A stretch of DNA of 9,194 nt from Gallionellaceae bacterium. GTDB taxonomy: Bacteria; Pseudomonadota; Gammaproteobacteria; Burkholderiales; Gallionellaceae. The position numbers and the translations under genes were made by a program. The notes beneath the pieces are model-generated. The model had not been told where the DNA came from and made no database searches. It saw only the letters and a program-made list of their open reading frames with translations. The DNA lies in assembly GCA_003151655.1 (NCBI GenBank), contig PLYB01000289.1:1-9194 (forward strand), read 5' to 3'. Numbering within the stretch: position 1 is the first letter of the stretch; each line of letters starts with the position of its first letter. Shown piece by piece: positions 5,782 to 9,194 of the stretch.

Positions 5782-8700
5782 ATGTTGAACAAACTCAAGC
5801 AATTGATCGGCGCGGGCAGCACGGAAGAAGGACAGACTAAATTTAAATATCCCGGTGTGCGCGATGCCATCGACGGCAATACCGCCGTAATCATGGTTGA
5901 GCGCGAAGCTTCGCAAGGCGCGGGCGCTTATCCGATTACACCGTCCACGCAAATGGGTGAATACTGGGCGGAAGAAGTCGCCAAAGGCCATCTCAATACG
6001 GCTGGCAAACCGCTTATTTTCATCGAGCCGGAATCCGAACATGCCGCAGCCGGTGTTACCGCCGGATTGTCGATGACCGGTCTGCGCGCAGTCAATTTCA
6101 CCTCGGCACAGGGACTGGCATTCATGCACGAATCGTTGTATGCAGCGGTCGGCAAGCGTTTGACTTATGTGCTCAATCTCGGCTGTCGCGCCATTACCAA
6201 AGCCTCGCTCAACGTGCATTGCGCGCATGACGATTACCATTGCGCCGACGATACCGGTTTTATTCAGGTGATGGCAAAAAATGCGCAGGAAGCCGCCGAC
6301 CTCAACATGATCGCGCGCAAGACCGCTGAATTGTCGCTGACCCCCGCCATGGTTGGGCAAGACGGCTTCCTCACCACGCATCTGATCGAGCCGATGATGG
6401 TGCCGGAAAGAGAATTGATCGCCGAATATCTGGGCTGCGCCGATGACATCATCGACACGCCGACTCCTGCGCAAGTAATGCTGTACGGCCCCAAGCGTCG
6501 CCGTATTCCCGCCATCTGGGATGTGGACAACCCGATGCAGACCGGTATCGTCGCCAATCAGGATGCTTACATGCAGGCCGTGGCCGCGCAGCGCCCGTAT
6601 TTCTTTGCGCATATTCCCGCGCTTGCCGATCAATGCATGGATGAATTCTATGCGCTGACCGGACGCCGCTACCAGCGTATCGACAACTATCGCTGCGACG
6701 ATGCCGATTACATTATCCTCGGTCAGGGCAGTATGACGGTGCAAGCCGCCGCCGTCGCCGACTGGATGCGCGAGAATCGCAACGTCAAAGTGGGCGTGGT
6801 CAACATGACCATGTTCCGTCCTTTCCCCGGCGATCTGCTCGGAAAAGTTCTTAAAGGCAAGAAGGGCGTGGCTGTGCTGGAGCGTACCGACCAGCCGCTG
6901 TCAGAAGATCTGCCGCTGATGCGCGAAGTGCGAGCTACGGTGACCAAGTGCATGGAGAACGCGCGCGAGAATTCCTATGCCGATTATGCCTGTTACGAGA
7001 GCGCCAAGGACATGCCGTCGTTGTACTCCGGCTGCTACGGTCTGGGTTCGCGCGACCTGCAACCGGAAGGCCTGATCGCTGCCGTGGAGAACATGCTGCC
7101 CGGTGCAGCACACCGCAAGTTCTATTATTTGTCGGTGGATTTCTTGCGCGACGAGTCGGCCAATCCGAAACAGGAGATCCATCAGCAGAAGTTGAAGGCG
7201 GCTTATCCTCGCATCAAAGAAATGGCACTGCGCGGTTCCGAAAATCCCAACCTGTTGCCAAAGAACGCCATCGCCGTGCGTATGCACTCGATCGGCGGCT
7301 GGGGAATGGTGACTACCGGCAAGAATTTGGCGATGACGCTGTTCGAATTGCTCGGCTGGGACATCAAGGCCAACCCAAAATACGGCTCGGAGAAAAAAGG
7401 CCAGCCCACCACTTATTACCTGTCCGCAGCGCCGGAACCGATTCGCATCAACTGCGAATACACCCGCGTCGATGTGGTGATGTCGCCCGACCCGCAAGTG
7501 TTCCTGCATACCAATGCGGTGGAAGGTCTGAACCAAGGCGGCGTGTTTATCATCCAGAGCACCATGGATAGTGCGGAAGCGTTGTGGGAGTCCTTCCCGA
7601 TGCATATCCAGAAATACATCGCGGACAACAAAATTCGCGTGTTCTATCTCGATGCGTTCAAAATCGCGCGCGAAGAATCCAGCAATATCGACCTGCAATT
7701 GCGTATGCAGGGTAACGCATTTCAGGGGGCGTTTTTCCGCGCTTCGGATGTGAAAGAACGTGCGGGCTTGAGCGAAGAAACACTGTTTGCGGCCATCGAA
7801 AAGCAACTGGAAGACAAGTTCGGCAAGAAGGGCAAACGCATTGTCGATGACAATTTGCGCGTAGTACGTCGCGGCTACGAAGAGATATTCGAGATCAAAC
7901 CGGAACAGATGAAAGTCGGCCAGCGCGCCAAGGTCGTGGGCAAGGCCGCGCCGGTGTTGCCGATCATGCTGAAACGGATGCCGGAAGGCGATGGCGGTAT
8001 TTCCGACATCCACCGTTTCTGGGAACAAACCGGTAGCTTCTATATGAAGGGCCAGGGCTCTGACAATCTGGTCGATCCGTTCATAGGTCTGTCGGTGATC
8101 CCCGCCGTGACCGGCGTGTATCGCGACATGACCGGTGTGCGTTTCGAATTCCCGGAGTGGAATGCCGAGAACTGCACCGCCTGCGGCGAATGCTTTACCT
8201 CCTGTCCCGACAGCGCGATCCCCGGTTTGGTTTCGACCACGGCTGACGTGCTCAATACGGCTGTGCAGCGCATCGAAACGGGCGGACATCCGACGCGTTT
8301 CTTGCGCAAATTCAGCCGCGCTATCGACAAGAAATTACGCGGTGCGCTGGATAAGGACGGTCTCGACGTACGCGCACTGCTGGCCAATGCCATCACCGAA
8401 GCCTTCGCCGAAGATGCGACGCAGGGCGACGACCGTGGCCGTCTGGAAGCCGAGTTGAATTTGCTGCGCGCCGAACTCGGCGGCTTCAAGTTCGCTACCA
8501 CCAAACCGTACTGGACGCAGAAAGAGAAAAAGGAAAAAGGCGCGGGCGGCCTGTTCTCCATCACCGTCAATCCCTACACCTGCAAAGGCTGTGCCTTGTG
8601 CGTGGAAGTGTGCGGTGACAATGCCCTGAAGATGGTTCCGCAGACCCAGCAAGCGATTGAAACGCTGCGCGACGATTGGAATTTCTGGCTCGACCTGCCG

Positions 8701-9194
8701 ACTACACCGGCGCAATTCAGTCGCATCGACGATCTGGATGAAAAGGTCGGCGCGCTGGAAACGCTGTTGCTGGACAAGCACAACTATATGTCCATGGTCA
8801 GCGGCGATGGTGCCTGTCTGGGCTGCGGCGAGAAGGCATCCATCCACCTGTTCACCAGCACTGTTACCGCGCTGATGCAGCCACGGGTGAAGAAATTTTT
8901 GGCCAAGCTCGATACGCTGATTGGCGATCTGGAAAATCACGTGCGCATGAAGCTCAGCAGCTCGGTCGATCTCACCGACACGCAAGCGTTGATGCAGGCG
9001 GTGCAGGCGAATAGCGGGCACGATCTGACGCTGGCGAACCTGTCGGAAAGTCTGTTGGCGAAACATCCCGGACAGCCTATCGATCCGCAATGGCTGAAAC
9101 GCGTCACCCAGATGCTGGAAAAACTCAAAGATCTGCGCTGGCGCTATATGGAAGGCCCGAGCAAGAAAGGCCGTGCCGAAATGGGCGTGGTCAA
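5782..9194 (+). CDS. Large single-chain pyruvate (2-oxoacid):ferredoxin oxidoreductase, 3' end beyond the window
   Basis: The frame runs without a stop for 1137 codons to the window edge. Enzymes of this family oxidise pyruvate with CoA to acetyl-CoA and CO2 and reduce ferredoxin or flavodoxin, or run in reverse as pyruvate synthase. Domain order follows NifJ/POR. Residues 25-260 are the pyrimidine-binding domain with YPITPST (50-56), ESEHAAAG (E86 matches the thiamine-activating Glu) and R136 in the substrate-Arg position. About 305-400 is domain II with RPF at 346; YGLGS is at 419. About 496-690 is the gamma domain (MHSIGGWGMVTTGKNLA, YGSEKKGQ). Two [4Fe-4S] motifs are C798/801/804/808-P and C934/937/940/944. 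The thiamine domain starts with GDGACLGCGE (C1012, C1015). NifJ proteins are about 1,170-1,200 residues; here extra segments imply considerably more. AAGGGGA (5771-5777) is the ribosome site, overlapping the upstream stop, so it is co-transcribed with the RnfB-like gene. Substrate and direction are not fixed by the sequence. Confidence 0.9.
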   Translation, partial: MLNKLKQLIGAGSTEEGQTKFKYPGVRDAIDGNTAVIMVEREASQGAGAYPITPSTQMGEYWAEEVAKGHLNTAGKPLIFIEPESEHAAAGVTAGLSMTGLRAVNFTSAQGLAFMHESLYAAVGKRLTYVLNLGCRAITKASLNVHCAHDDYHCADDTGFIQVMAKNAQEAADLNMIARKTAELSLTPAMVGQDGFLTTHLIEPMMVPERELIAEYLGCADDIIDTPTPAQVMLYGPKRRRIPAIWDVDNPMQTGIVANQDAYMQAVAAQRPYFFAHIPALADQCMDEFYALTGRRYQRIDNYRCDDADYIILGQGSMTVQAAAVADWMRENRNVKVGVVNMTMFRPFPGDLLGKVLKGKKGVAVLERTDQPLSEDLPLMREVRATVTKCMENARENSYADYACYESAKDMPSLYSGCYGLGSRDLQPEGLIAAVENMLPGAAHRKFYYLSVDFLRDESANPKQEIHQQKLKAAYPRIKEMALRGSENPNLLPKNAIAVRMHSIGGWGMVTTGKNLAMTLFELLGWDIKANPKYGSEKKGQPTTYYLSAAPEPIRINCEYTRVDVVMSPDPQVFLHTNAVEGLNQGGVFIIQSTMDSAEALWESFPMHIQKYIADNKIRVFYLDAFKIAREESSNIDLQLRMQGNAFQGAFFRASDVKERAGLSEETLFAAIEKQLEDKFGKKGKRIVDDNLRVVRRGYEEIFEIKPEQMKVGQRAKVVGKAAPVLPIMLKRMPEGDGGISDIHRFWEQTGSFYMKGQGSDNLVDPFIGLSVIPAVTGVYRDMTGVRFEFPEWNAENCTACGECFTSCPDSAIPGLVSTTADVLNTAVQRIETGGHPTRFLRKFSRAIDKKLRGALDKDGLDVRALLANAITEAFAEDATQGDDRGRLEAELNLLRAELGGFKFATTKPYWTQKEKKEKGAGGLFSITVNPYTCKGCALCVEVCGDNALKMVPQTQQAIETLRDDWNFWLDLPTTPAQFSRIDDLDEKVGALETLLLDKHNYMSMVSGDGACLGCGEKASIHLFTSTVTALMQPRVKKFLAKLDTLIGDLENHVRMKLSSSVDLTDTQALMQAVQANSGHDLTLANLSESLLAKHPGQPIDPQWLKRVTQMLEKLKDLRWRYMEGPSKKGRAEMGVV

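Noticed and set aside
5749..9090. Long minus-strand open frames of 331, 462 and 251 codons opposite the oxidoreductase gene
   Set aside because: They lie wholly antisense to a frame with clear PFOR motifs from end to end, show no recognisable domains, and arise from the codon bias of the sense gene.
1..9194. CRISPR array, tRNA, rRNA, transposase or prophage genes
   Set aside because: No evenly spaced direct repeats, no tRNA-like cloverleaf, and no mobile-element protein was recognised; the two palindromic repeats carry no genes.

Overview
The window looks like a chromosomal segment of a proteobacterium, most likely a betaproteobacterium of the Nitrosomonadales type (iron or sulfur oxidisers such as the Gallionellaceae). 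This rests on the E. coli-like RimO, the proteobacterial PpsR and LysR proteins, the TGTAGG...CCTACA palindromic intergenic repeats, and an anaerobe-type RnfB and pyruvate:ferredoxin oxidoreductase pair in an otherwise proteobacterial setting. The assignment is an inference from protein and repeat style; no rRNA is present to confirm it.

Layout. Positions 1-969 hold the 3' part of rimO (S12 methylthiotransferase). An extended -10 promoter candidate follows, then a two-gene unit: crcB/fluC (fluoride channel) and a DUF190 PII-like protein. A palindromic REP/MITE-like repeat (about 1781-1913) separates these from ppsR, the regulator of phosphoenolpyruvate synthase. Next is a compact type II toxin-antitoxin pair, Phd/YefM-like antitoxin and PIN-domain toxin, overlapping by ATGA. 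The toxin gene converges on a LysR-type regulator on the minus strand (3584-4531).

The 356-bp space between the LysR gene and the next plus-strand gene holds a second palindromic repeat of 133 bp (4545-4677) and an AT-rich control region with candidate promoters and a dyad. Divergent from the LysR gene is a two-gene operon: a membrane-anchored, multi-cluster RnfB-like iron-sulfur protein (4888-5772), and, nine bases downstream, a very long open frame (5782 to the window end, at least 1137 codons) encoding a single-chain 2-oxoacid (pyruvate):ferredoxin oxidoreductase of unusual architecture.

How the genes may work together. The RnfB-like protein has no RnfA/C/D/E/G partners here and is paired with the oxidoreductase, so it may act as the membrane or soluble electron partner of that enzyme. 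The LysR protein is the obvious candidate regulator. PpsR controls pyruvate-to-PEP conversion, so two separate loci in the window touch the pyruvate node. The most unusual item is the oxidoreductase: it carries extra sequence between its two [4Fe-4S] motifs, a long cysteine-free insertion early in its thiamine diphosphate domain, and a His/Cys-rich segment near the expected substrate site.
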